The notes under the pieces were generated by a model. The model did not search any database, was not told the DNA's origin, and worked only from the letters and a program-made list of their open reading frames with translations. A DNA stretch of 32,985 nt, from positions 1 to 32,985 of the forward strand of contig WQYA01000018.1 in assembly GCA_009781495.1 (NCBI GenBank), in the 5' to 3' direction. Source of the DNA: Cystobacterineae bacterium. GTDB taxonomy: Bacteria; Myxococcota; Myxococcia; Myxococcales; Myxococcaceae. The position numbers were made by a program, and so were the translations under genes. Position 1 is the stretch's first letter. Each line of letters starts with the position of its first letter. Shown here one piece after another: positions 23,544-31,386 of this stretch.

Positions 23544-24971
23544 TCAGTGGATGAGATAGCACTCGCGGACTTGGGTGTTGCCCTTGGTGTCCACATATAC
23601 CCTATAGGCGCCGACTTCATAGACGCCCGCTGCGTTGTTGGCTATGAGGAGCGTCTTCTCAATGCTTTGCTGCGTGCCATCTGAATAGACTTCCACAATT
23701 TGGAGGGTCAGCTCATTCTTGTTGCCATTGAGTTTCTGGACGGAAGCCGACGGCGTTGCGCGGACAAGTTCCACCTTGCCGTTGTCCTCAAGGCCAATGC
23801 TGAAAGGCTGCGTGAAAGCAATGCCGGTCTTGCTCTTCAACTGAGCGCGCACATAGTTGCCAATCGCCGCTTCATGCTCGCCCAGCAGAAGGGTTTCGCC
23901 TGTGGCAATCACCACACCGTCGGCAATCCATTCCACTGTCTCATAGTCCGCACCGCTGATGCGAATGCTGCCGTTTGCACGGTCCACCTCAATTTTGGAA
24001 ATGCGGGGCGTGGGCTGCTCCAAAAGATAGAGGGTTGCGGTGCTGCCGTCGCCGCGCACCTCACCGCCCGTTGGATAAGTCCGGTTGATGCCGTCCAGGC
24101 GCGAAACGCGGCTGACGGCATAGAAAGCGCCGCTTTCCATCGCGAGGCGCGTTGCTGCTTGAGTCAACTCGGGCATCAACATGACATTCCATGAATAGCC
24201 CGTGGCGTTGATGCTGTGCGTATCGTCATTTGAGAAGCCCCAGACGAAACGGCCCTGGGGCATGGTTTGTTTCAAAATGTTGTCCCACAAAATGCGGTCG
24301 CTCTTGGACTCGTTGTCAATCTTATTCACAATCTCCATGCCCAGACAGGAGGGATAGGCCATAAAGAGGGAGACATATTTTTGGACTTGGGCAGGGTTAT
24401 TGGAGGCGGCCATGGAGGTGGCGTCGTTGCTGTTGGAGCCACCCGTATAACGTCCCGGGTGGTTGAGGTGTGTTATGCCGCCCAAGGCCTCAACCGCGGC
24501 GATGGTGCTCGCCATGGTTGCGCCCGAAGCGTTGTTGAAAGGGGCGAAGAAGGAGTTGATGTGGTCCGTTACCGACTGCTCATCCGTGTTGTCCAGGCCC
24601 ATCATCCCCCGGCCGTTGCGGCCGACGCCGGCTTCTATTTCGGCTCTCCTTGCAGCCGTGACGCCGTTGCGGGCTTCCACCCAGTTGGGGGAGAGGACGT
24701 CGTGGTCCGTCAGCGCGTGAATGTCAAAACCTTTGGCATAGTGGTCTTCCACCATGGCCGCGACGGTGTTGCTGCCGTCGGAGTTGGTGGAATGCGCGTG
24801 AAAGTTGGCTTTGTATTGCCCATAAGCTTCCCAATCCACATTCTCATAGGGGTTAAAAACGGCATAAGTTTTGCCGGGGGCTGCTGCTTCAGCGGAGCCG
24901 AAACCCAGCATGCCGACAGCGAGAAGAGAAGAAAACAAGAGTGTTGCAATTTTCGAGTGTTTTTTATTCAT
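23544..24971 (-). CDS. Exported PHP-domain phosphoesterase-like protein
   Basis: A 475-residue protein with a clear Sec signal peptide (core about 10-25, cleavage near AEA 27-31) and a PHP metal-dependent hydrolase domain. Metal ligands are visible as HAH (58-60), H85, TDHD (88-91), the histidine in LNHPGR, and NDDTH. From about 320 the protein is beta-rich, with Ig-like or carbohydrate-binding character. The substrate is unknown; related proteins are annotated as extracellular phosphoesterases. An unusually strong SD, AAGGAGGGA, precedes the ATG, and the codons look less GC-biased than those of neighbours. Both fit acquisition from a Firmicutes-like donor, but this is inference. Confidence 0.8.
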   Translation of the reverse strand: MNKKHSKIATLLFSSLLAVGMLGFGSAEAAAPGKTYAVFNPYENVDWEAYGQYKANFHAHSTNSDGSNTVAAMVEDHYAKGFDIHALTDHDVLSPNWVEARNGVTAARRAEIEAGVGRNGRGMMGLDNTDEQSVTDHINSFFAPFNNASGATMASTIAAVEALGGITHLNHPGRYTGGSNSNDATSMAASNNPAQVQKYVSLFMAYPSCLGMEIVNKIDNESKSDRILWDNILKQTMPQGRFVWGFSNDDTHSINATGYSWNVMLMPELTQAATRLAMESGAFYAVSRVSRLDGINRTYPTGGEVRGDGSTATLYLLEQPTPRISKIEVDRANGSIRISGADYETVEWIADGVVIATGETLLLGEHEAAIGNYVRAQLKSKTGIAFTQPFSIGLEDNGKVELVRATPSASVQKLNGNKNELTLQIVEVYSDGTQQSIEKTLLIANNAAGVYEVGAYRVYVDTKGNTQVRECYLIH

Positions 24972-25248
24972 AGGAAAACTCCCTCCTTTTGGGTTTTAGC
25001 AACGCCGGCCCCTCGCCTCCTCGCCCTTGTCCGCTAAGCCTTCACTGCTGACCGGCACGCATTCCATAAAAACCCCGCGTGGCTTTCCCATGTCGGCCAA
25101 CCCATTTTTGCGTGACGTTTGGGCAACAACAAAGGACGTATCCACTCGGCATAGGTGGTTTTGCGCACCCGCGCCTTCCGTCCTGAAAACGGCCAACCGT
25201 GAAAAAGTCTCAGCGAAACAAAGCTAAACCTGTGTTTGGCGCAAAAAT
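24972..25248. other. Divergent gap between PHP and plsC genes
   Basis: This 277-base stretch separates two divergently transcribed genes and must hold both promoters. I see the strong SD of the PHP gene at its left edge and otherwise no recognisable box, RNA or repeat. Short open frames in it have no features of real proteins. Confidence 0.35.
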
Positions 25249-26067
25249 GTGTTAGGCGAGTGGGCCAGGCACTTTCTGCCTTTTGAGCCCTTTGCAAATG
25301 CCATGTTGCGCAACCTGTTTTGCATCGTCTTCACCGCTGTATGGACTGTCTTCTTGTGCGTTTTCGGAATCGCCCACGCGCTGCTTGCGCGCCGCTCCCC
25401 CTTCGTTACCTTTTTGGCCAGCCGCGTCTGGTCCCCCGGCTTGCTGTGGGCAGGAGGCGTCCAACTCAAAGTCGAAGGCCTCGAAAACATCCCCCCCAAC
25501 CGGGCCGTCGTCTTTGTCAGCAACCACCAGTCCAGCGCGGACATACCGGCCTTGCTTTCCGTCCTGCCGCTGAATGTACGCTTTATCGCTAAACATGTGC
25601 TGGGCTATGTCCCTTTCCTAGGCTGGTACCTCTACTTCTCAGGCTTCATCCTCATCAACCGCTCCAAACGCCCCAAAGCCATTCGACAACTCAACCACGC
25701 CATAGAGCGCATCCGCGCAGGCACCAGCATTGTTGTCTTCCCCGAGGGGACGCGCAGCCCCAACGGCGAAATCTTCCCGTTTAAAAAGGGGGCCTTCGTC
25801 CTCGCCCTCAAAGCCGGCGTCCCCATTTGCCCCATCGCCATTGAGGGCTTCAGCAAGTTGATGCCTAAAAATTCGTGGGACATTCACCCCGGCCCCGTAT
25901 ACGTTAAAATAGGCCCCCCTATAGATACGGTAGCCTATGGGGATGAGCCGCTTCAACTTGCCAACGACGTCCGTAACCTTATTGTCCAGCAAAACCTGGC
26001 CCTCGGCGGCAAAGGCGCCTCCCCTGAAACACCCCCCCCGCCGGCCCCCTCTCCCCCCTCTCCCTAG
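25249..26067 (+). CDS. plsC: 1-acyl-sn-glycerol-3-phosphate acyltransferase
   Basis: A 272-residue inner-membrane PlsC-type enzyme that acylates lysophosphatidate in phospholipid synthesis. A hydrophobic N-terminal segment (about 22-46) is followed by NHQSSAD (H93 and D98 of the HX4D motif), the block around FLGWYLYF, and FPEGTRS (164-170). A Pro-rich tail of about 18 residues ends the protein. GTG 25249 opens the frame; ATG 25303 is an equally possible start and still keeps the membrane segment. The TPR lipoprotein gene begins eight bases after its stop, so the two form an operon. It could link to the acyl metabolism of the PKS locus, but the distance gives no support for that. Confidence 0.88.
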   Translation: MLGEWARHFLPFEPFANAMLRNLFCIVFTAVWTVFLCVFGIAHALLARRSPFVTFLASRVWSPGLLWAGGVQLKVEGLENIPPNRAVVFVSNHQSSADIPALLSVLPLNVRFIAKHVLGYVPFLGWYLYFSGFILINRSKRPKAIRQLNHAIERIRAGTSIVVFPEGTRSPNGEIFPFKKGAFVLALKAGVPICPIAIEGFSKLMPKNSWDIHPGPVYVKIGPPIDTVAYGDEPLQLANDVRNLIVQQNLALGGKGASPETPPPPAPSPPSP

Positions 26068-26075
26068 GCCCCCCT

Positions 26076-27392
26076 ATGAGACGCTTCCTCGCCTATACCC
26101 TCGTCTGCGCTTTGCTCGCTTGCCGTAGCCCCTCCGCTGCCTCCAACGAATTCCGCCTGGCCCTCGAAGCCCTCCAGGCCAATAAACCCGGCGAAGCTTT
26201 GCCTACCCTTGAGCGCCTTCACCAACAGGACAGCACCCAACTCGACGTCGCACGCGCCCTGGCCGAGGCCTATGTGCGGCTTGGACAAACCCAACAACTG
26301 CTGGCCCGCCTTCAAAACGACACGCGCCCCGTGGCTTTTTATATGCGCGGCCTCTTGTTTTATTCGCAACCCACTACGGCAGAAACCGAGGCCATTGCCG
26401 CCTTCAGGCAGGCCATTGCCCTGCAACCCAAAGAGGCTGAATTCCACTATAGGCTGGGCATCGCCCTCCTGGAGTTGGAGCGCGACCCCCAAGCCCTGGA
26501 GGCCCTCCAAACCGCCCTTCAACTCGCCCCTGATAAAGCCTCCTGGCAACTCCCCCTCGCTAAAACACACTTCAGGCTTGGAAAAAACGACGAAGCCCTC
26601 GCCGCCCTGCGCGCCTCCCTGGGCGGCGTGCTGACGCCAACGGAGCTTCAAACAGCCCAAAAACTCATGAATTCCCTCATGGACGCCAACGAGCATGTCC
26701 CCGTCTCTACCCAAGCTACCTTGGATGAGGCCATTCAATGGCTGAATGTCGCCGATGTGCCTCAACAGGCTGTGACGCTTTTGGAAGCTTTAATAGCGGA
26801 TTTTCCAGACTTGGCCGCAGCCCATGCTTTGCTTGGCTTGGCCTACCAACGTTTGGATGATGCGGGCCGCGCTACAGAGGAATTCAAAAAAGCCATCTCC
26901 CTCGCCCCCAATAATGGCCTCTACCACGCTTATTTGGCAGAACTTTATGCCTCCAAACGCAGGCCACAGGAAGCCCAAATGGAATATGAGCAGGCCATTC
27001 AGAAAAACCCTTTCCTGGACAATGCCTATGTCAAACTGGGCGACATGGCGCTCCAACAAGCCCATTGGTCCTCGGCTCGCCAACATTTTCAAACGGCTGT
27101 TTATTTGGGAAATACACAAGCACGGCTGAAACTGGCCCTCGCACTGCAGGCTGAACAAAACTGGAATGCGGCAGAAGCAGAGTTTTTGACGCTGTTGAAG
27201 CAAATGCCTGACAACCTGGAGTTGCAGCTGCGCGCAGGTGTCTTCTATGCGGACTGGTTTTTCGCCGCTTCTTCCTCAGAAGAAAAAACCCAACTCCGCA
27301 ATAAGGCCCTCTCAAGGTTGGACAAAGTCCTTGAGGAGCAACCTGAAAATGCCTTGGCCTCCAAAGCCAAAGCCATGCTGAAAAAACCTTAG
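26076..27392 (+). CDS. TPR-repeat lipoprotein
   Basis: A 438-residue protein with a lipoprotein signal (LVCALLAC, Cys16). The rest is almost entirely tetratricopeptide helices, readable at FHYRLGIALLELERDPQAL, AHALLGLAYQRLDDAGRA, YHAYLAELYASKRRPQEA and AYVKLGDMALQQAHWSSA. It should be anchored in a membrane facing the periplasm and act as a scaffold. The exact partner is unknown. No SD is seen; the start follows plsC by eight bases. In the second half, from about codon 210, the sequence is less GC-rich than in the first. Confidence 0.85.
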   Translation: MRRFLAYTLVCALLACRSPSAASNEFRLALEALQANKPGEALPTLERLHQQDSTQLDVARALAEAYVRLGQTQQLLARLQNDTRPVAFYMRGLLFYSQPTTAETEAIAAFRQAIALQPKEAEFHYRLGIALLELERDPQALEALQTALQLAPDKASWQLPLAKTHFRLGKNDEALAALRASLGGVLTPTELQTAQKLMNSLMDANEHVPVSTQATLDEAIQWLNVADVPQQAVTLLEALIADFPDLAAAHALLGLAYQRLDDAGRATEEFKKAISLAPNNGLYHAYLAELYASKRRPQEAQMEYEQAIQKNPFLDNAYVKLGDMALQQAHWSSARQHFQTAVYLGNTQARLKLALALQAEQNWNAAEAEFLTLLKQMPDNLELQLRAGVFYADWFFAASSSEEKTQLRNKALSRLDKVLEEQPENALASKAKAMLKKP

Positions 27393-27396
27393 GGGT

Positions 27397-27544
27397 TGGA
27401 AACAGTCGGGCCGCAGGCTTCTTCAAAACCCCATTTCAACGAAGCCACAAAGGCCTGTTGGGTTTTTGAGGCCCCCCCGAGAGGCCTGTGTTTCAACTTG
27501 CCTCAACAGGCTGGACGGTTAGCCGTCTATCTAGCTAATTTTTT
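27397..27544 (+). other. Intergenic region with partial palindrome and weak terminator
   Basis: After the lipoprotein stop lies a decayed copy of the repeat module (CGGGCCGCAGGCTTC, about 27407-27421). An inverted repeat follows (CCTGTTG near 27452 with CAACAGG near 27504). Then TTAGC (27519-27523) and GCTAA (27534-27538) lie before a run of six T (27539-27544). The last resembles a weak intrinsic terminator on the + strand. From 27545 to 27686 the DNA is AT-rich and probably holds the promoter of the next gene. Confidence 0.4.
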
Positions 27545-27686
27545 AGTGTATTTTTCTATTGGCATTGGCCATTTTTCACACAATAGACTAATTGTATTAG
27601 CAACTTTTAAACCCAGAGTCAGATAATGTCATTGTCAGCCGTTATTTTTGCGGCCATTGTTTTTGAATGAGGGAAGGGCAGGGGTT

Positions 27687-29330
27687 ATGGGTGGTGTATC
27701 GGGTTTGTTGAATTTGAGGCAGGGTGTTGGCGGTGTTTTAAAAACTTTGGGGTTAAGGGGGGGAGAGGGGGGGCTAAAAACCACGCTTCCTGCCAATCTG
27801 CTGGACAAGTTTGAGGGGGCAGCAGCTCCAGCTCCGGCGCCGAGTTATGAGGAGCGTTATGCGCAGGCAGTCCACATGCTGGACGTCTATTTTGACGTGC
27901 TCGACACGGCGGCAGGCAAAGGCAAAAAAGACGGCAAAATCAGCAAAAAAGACTTGGAAGCGGCGTTGAAAAACCCTTCCTTGCCCCAAGAGTTGCGCGA
28001 TGCTTGTCGGTTTCTCCTTGAAAACAAGGACGCCTTCAGGAAGCTCGACGTGGGTGCGGGCAAGGGTGGCCATGACGGCATCATCAGCAAAAAAGACGTC
28101 GCGGCAGTGTTGACGAAGCTGCCGGCGGAGCTCCGGGTGTTTGCGCCTACGGACTCCCGTTATAAAGCGGACTTAGCTGTCGCGCTCAACATGATTTATC
28201 TCTATTTTGACATGCTGGACACGGCGGCCGGGAAAGGCAAAGCAGACGGCAAAATCAGCAAGAAAGACTTGGAAGCGGCGTTGAAAAACCCTTCCTTGCC
28301 CCAAGAGTTGCGCGATGCTTGCCGTTTTCTCCTCGACAACCCGGCTGTTTTCAACCAGCTCGACGTGGGTGCGGGCAAGGGCTCTTGCGACGGCATCATC
28401 AGCAGGAAAGATGTTGCGATGGTGCTTGAGAAGCTGCCCGCAACCCCTCAGGAGATGACGGCAGAATACCAAAGCTATTGGGCAGAGTTTAGGAATGCGC
28501 TCTCTATGTTGAACCTCTATTTTGACATGCTGGACACCGCGGCAGGCAAAGGCAAAAAAGACGGCAAAATCAGCAGGAAAGATTTGGAAGCGGCGATGAA
28601 TAATCCGGCTTTCCCCAAAGAGTTGCGGGAGGCTTGTCGTTTTCTCCTCAACAACCCGGCTGCCTTCAACCGGCTTGACATTGCGGCGGGCATCGGCAGG
28701 TGTGACGGCATCATCGGCAAAAAAGATGTGGCGGCGGCGTTGAACATTGGCAAAACGGGCCTGGGGGACGAAGTCGACGCGCTGGTAGCCCTCTCACCCA
28801 GCCTGCTGACGGACTTGCAGCGGCTCAAAAATGAAGGTTGGAAAATTGTATATGGAACGTCAGGCGGCGGAAGCTATTGCACCCCAAATAAGAAAACGAT
28901 TGTGATTGACATTCAATATAAGGGGAAACCGGACTATGTGGTGGAGATTTTGGCCCATGAAGTCGGCCATGCGACCTATGTTACCGGGAAAATGGACATC
29001 AGCTCAAAGAAAGCATATGCCGAAAGCAGGGTTGTCACGGAAGGCGCCGCAATCCTCAATGCCATCAAAGTTCAACGTGAGATTGAGGCCAATGGCGGGA
29101 AGTACGAACATAATTATAATAGAACACTTTATTATGAAATCTATGACCAATATCTCATGGACGGTGATGTGGATAAAGCCCGCAAGGATATTGGACTTTT
29201 TCTCTTAGATCACGAGGTTACCTCCTCCTCCAAAGGGAAAAAAACATACCGCCAAACCTATGATGAGGAATATGACAAATATTATGGCAATGCCTTTAAA
29301 CGATTTTTCGCCCGTCTTTTTGGATATTAA
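27687..29330 (+). CDS. EF-hand-like repeat metallopeptidase, possible secreted effector
   Basis: A 547-residue protein with two parts. Residues about 55-355 hold three ~104-residue repeats, each with two EF-hand-like loops of the type LDTAAGKGKKDGKISKKD and LDVGAGKGGHDGIISKKD, six in all. Residues about 370-547 contain the zinc-peptidase motif HEVGH (424-428) with a probable third ligand in TEGAA (E452), the spacing expected of a gluzincin. There is no signal peptide, so export would need a dedicated secretion system. ATG 27687 is chosen because a GGGAAGG/AGGGG stretch precedes it; TTG 27648 would add 13 residues. The small gene behind it may encode its immunity protein. Gene and surroundings are less GC-rich than the window. 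An effector role is inference. Confidence 0.72.
   Translation: MGGVSGLLNLRQGVGGVLKTLGLRGGEGGLKTTLPANLLDKFEGAAAPAPAPSYEERYAQAVHMLDVYFDVLDTAAGKGKKDGKISKKDLEAALKNPSLPQELRDACRFLLENKDAFRKLDVGAGKGGHDGIISKKDVAAVLTKLPAELRVFAPTDSRYKADLAVALNMIYLYFDMLDTAAGKGKADGKISKKDLEAALKNPSLPQELRDACRFLLDNPAVFNQLDVGAGKGSCDGIISRKDVAMVLEKLPATPQEMTAEYQSYWAEFRNALSMLNLYFDMLDTAAGKGKKDGKISRKDLEAAMNNPAFPKELREACRFLLNNPAAFNRLDIAAGIGRCDGIIGKKDVAAALNIGKTGLGDEVDALVALSPSLLTDLQRLKNEGWKIVYGTSGGGSYCTPNKKTIVIDIQYKGKPDYVVEILAHEVGHATYVTGKMDISSKKAYAESRVVTEGAAILNAIKVQREIEANGGKYEHNYNRTLYYEIYDQYLMDGDVDKARKDIGLFLLDHEVTSSSKGKKTYRQTYDEEYDKYYGNAFKRFFARLFGY
27846..28750 (+). repeat. Three ~315-bp direct repeats inside the metallopeptidase gene
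   Basis: Near-identical blocks recur about every 312-315 bases, for example the DNA around 27905-28010, 28217-28340 and 28534-28660. Copies one and two are almost the same over more than 100 bases, including synonymous sites, which points to recent duplication or gene conversion. They encode the EF-hand-like units. Confidence 0.85.
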
Positions 29331-29376
29331 ACCCAACATTTTCAAACACAAACCATGAAACCCAGGAGAAAACACA

Positions 29377-29814
29377 ATGAAACAACAGATGAGCTTGTGG
29401 CAAGTCATTGAAGCCTTGGCTGAACAAATTCCGTTTTCAAAACAGAAGGTTGAGTCGGTGCTTGGCACGCAGCTAACCGAAACAGAGGAGGGGGGGAACG
29501 ACTTGTTTCAGTTTTTCGAAAGTCCCCCCCTGCCCCTGGCCGATGGGGTGGTTATTTCCAACATAGACTTACGTTTAAAACGTGGGGGGGGCCACCCGGG
29601 CTTTTTGGTATTGGAGGTGGGGGGTGTTTGCCTTCGCCTTGAGCAAATTAGGAAAAAATACACGCAGTTGAGCATTAGGGAGCTGCCACGTGGCCGCTCC
29701 CTTGAAGAGGAAACCAGTTTCTCCCAAATGTTGCCGTGGGGCCAACTGTCCTTTGGGTTTAAAGAGCGAAACCGCGAATGCCTGGCTTCCATTGCCTTTG
29801 AGCCCAAAAAATAA
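29377..29814 (+). CDS. Small acidic protein, candidate immunity partner
   Basis: A 145-residue cytoplasmic protein without a signal peptide or membrane segment. I do not recognise the family. It begins with a helical MSLWQVIEALAEQIPFSKQKVESVLG and continues as alternating strands, with WGQLSFGFKERN near the end. It follows the metallopeptidase gene by 46 bases and has a clear SD (AGGAGA, seven bases before ATG 29377). Size, composition and position fit an immunity protein or secretion chaperone for the upstream peptidase; nothing in the sequence proves either. Confidence 0.55.
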   Translation: MKQQMSLWQVIEALAEQIPFSKQKVESVLGTQLTETEEGGNDLFQFFESPPLPLADGVVISNIDLRLKRGGGHPGFLVLEVGGVCLRLEQIRKKYTQLSIRELPRGRSLEEETSFSQMLPWGQLSFGFKERNRECLASIAFEPKK

Positions 29815-29864
29815 CGGGGAATAAAGCGCTTTCTTGGGCAGGCCTTCGGGAGTAGAAGGGGCCA

Positions 29865-30245
29865 ATGATTTCAGCCCTAGTCAACACGACGGTTTCTTTT
29901 GACCGGTTTTGGCGGTGGTTAGCCGAGCACCCCCATTGTGTTTTGCGTGCAGGTTGCGCCGAATGTGCTTTGTTTGACCACGAAACCTTCCACTGGGAGT
30001 TTTCAGAGGAAGAGGGGCAGGCCATTGTGCAGGTATTTTTCGGCAAGCAGCCCGTAGCAGAAATGGTGATTGAGCGCAGCGAAGTGCTTTCTGTGCAAGC
30101 CTCCATAGACGCCGAAGAAGCCGACAAGGGCCTGTGGCTGTTTGAAGTGATGGCCGGCGCCAAGGAGGAGCCCTTTGTGGCCTGGCATTTCCTCATGGCG
30201 CACAGCATGGAGCATGCGCACCAACCACCCCTGTTGAAACACTGA
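29865..30245 (+). CDS. Hypothetical protein upstream of ccmC
   Basis: A 126-residue soluble protein with no family that I can name. It has a Cys pair near the start (CVLRAGCAEC, about 25-34), strand-rich acidic middle parts (WEFSEEEGQAIVQVFFG) and a His-rich end (HFLMAHSMEHAHQ). GAAGGGG lies six bases before ATG 29865, a good SD. It is 83 bases before ccmC. The Cys and His residues could bind metal or heme, which would suit its neighbours, but that is a guess. Confidence 0.55.
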   Translation: MISALVNTTVSFDRFWRWLAEHPHCVLRAGCAECALFDHETFHWEFSEEEGQAIVQVFFGKQPVAEMVIERSEVLSVQASIDAEEADKGLWLFEVMAGAKEEPFVAWHFLMAHSMEHAHQPPLLKH

Positions 30246-30328
30246 ATGGAAAGAAGGGGCCAGGGGGGGCACTTTTAGGGAGAGCCGGCGGCCAAGCCGT
30301 GCTAAAAGACGGCACTCAGGAAAAGCCT

Positions 30329-31072
30329 ATGCTGAGAATGCTTGTTTGGATGTGGGCCTTTTTGAGTATTTTGCTGGTAGCCATAGGCGCCTGGCTGGGC
30401 CTCTCATGGGCGCCCTCGGAAAAATACATGGGGGAGGTGCAGCGCATTATGTATGTACACGTCCCTTTTGTACAAGTAGCGCTGCTGTTGCTGGTGGCCA
30501 ATTTTATAGCCTGTTTGGGCTACCTTTTCTCCGGGCGCTGGGGGTTTGACGCTTTGGCGCAGGCCACAGTGGAAGTCGGCCTGTTATTCGGCAGCGTAGG
30601 GGTGGTTTTAGGGGCCATTTGGGCTAAGCCTACCTGGGGGGTTTATTGGACGTGGGATCCACGCCTGACGGCCTCGGCGGTTTTATTAATTGTCTATTAT
30701 GGCTATTGGGCCCTGCGTCAATTCACCGAGGAGCCGGAGCGCCGCGCGCGGTGGAGCGCCGTGGTGGGCATTTTGGCCGCAGTCAACGCCCCCATTGTCT
30801 ATTTCTCCGTCACCTGGTGGCGCTCCATGCACCAAACCTTTACCGGCAAACTCGACATTGAAGGCCCCATGCGTTTTGTATGGCACTATAACAGCGTGGC
30901 CTTTTTGTGTACGGCGGCGCTGTTGGTGGTGCTGCGCACGCACTTTGCGTTGAAGCAGCGGGGCCTGGAAGTGGCCATGCCGCCCCCACCCCCTCCACTG
31001 TCGCCTAAGCTACCCCCCTCTGTGCCTAAGCCTAGCCCTACTACCCCTCACCCTGGCCCGGAGGGCCTGTGA
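30329..31072 (+). CDS. ccmC: Heme exporter subunit CcmC
   Basis: A 247-residue inner-membrane protein of cytochrome c maturation system I. It has six hydrophobic segments and the heme-handling WWD motif WGVYWTWDPR (103-112). Periplasmic histidines H44 (VHVP) and H168 (MHQT) are kept, the expected heme ligands. It passes heme to CcmE. ATG 30329 has AGGA seven bases upstream; GTG 30299 would add ten polar residues. A Pro-rich cytoplasmic tail of about 35 residues is unusual. ccmD overlaps its stop (GTGA). ccmA and ccmB are not next to it. Confidence 0.92.
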   Translation: MLRMLVWMWAFLSILLVAIGAWLGLSWAPSEKYMGEVQRIMYVHVPFVQVALLLLVANFIACLGYLFSGRWGFDALAQATVEVGLLFGSVGVVLGAIWAKPTWGVYWTWDPRLTASAVLLIVYYGYWALRQFTEEPERRARWSAVVGILAAVNAPIVYFSVTWWRSMHQTFTGKLDIEGPMRFVWHYNSVAFLCTAALLVVLRTHFALKQRGLEVAMPPPPPPLSPKLPPSVPKPSPTTPHPGPEGL

Positions 31073-31386
31073 ATACCCTGAGCCATACCCTTCTCGCCTC
31101 CCTTTGGGCTATGTCCCCGGAGGCCCCCCTTAGCATGGGCCGCGTAGAGGGGGGCTGGGGCTATATTTGGTTCAGCTATGCCCTCGTCTGGCTGGCCCTG
31201 CTGGCCTATGCCTTCTATTTGCTGCGCCTGCGCAGCCAGTTGCAAGAGGGCGCCGAGGGGCCCTCCAAAAACGGCCCCCTGCTGCCGCAACCACCCCCTT
31301 CTACCCCCTCTTCCAGAGAGGGCTTAGCACCCTCCAGGGGGGAAACCGCCCCCTCGCCCCCGCCGCCCCCCGGGGGAGCGCAGTGA
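31069..31386 (+). CDS. ccmD: CcmD-like heme exporter subunit
   Basis: A 105-residue protein with one membrane helix, GYIWFSYALVWLALLAYAFYL-like (about 31-51), preceded by GGW and followed by a basic RLRSQL. This is the layout of CcmD, which helps release holo-CcmE from the CcmABC complex. CcmD is usually 50-70 residues; here a Pro/Ser-rich tail of about 45 residues is added. The GTG start overlaps the ccmC stop, and the next gene overlaps its stop in the same GTGA manner. Confidence 0.75.
   Translation: MNTLSHTLLASLWAMSPEAPLSMGRVEGGWGYIWFSYALVWLALLAYAFYLLRLRSQLQEGAEGPSKNGPLLPQPPPSTPSSREGLAPSRGETAPSPPPPPGGAQ

Noticed and set aside
27648-27686. Upstream TTG start for the metallopeptidase
   Set aside because: It has no SD, while ATG 27687 follows a purine-rich site; the extra 13 residues add no recognisable feature.
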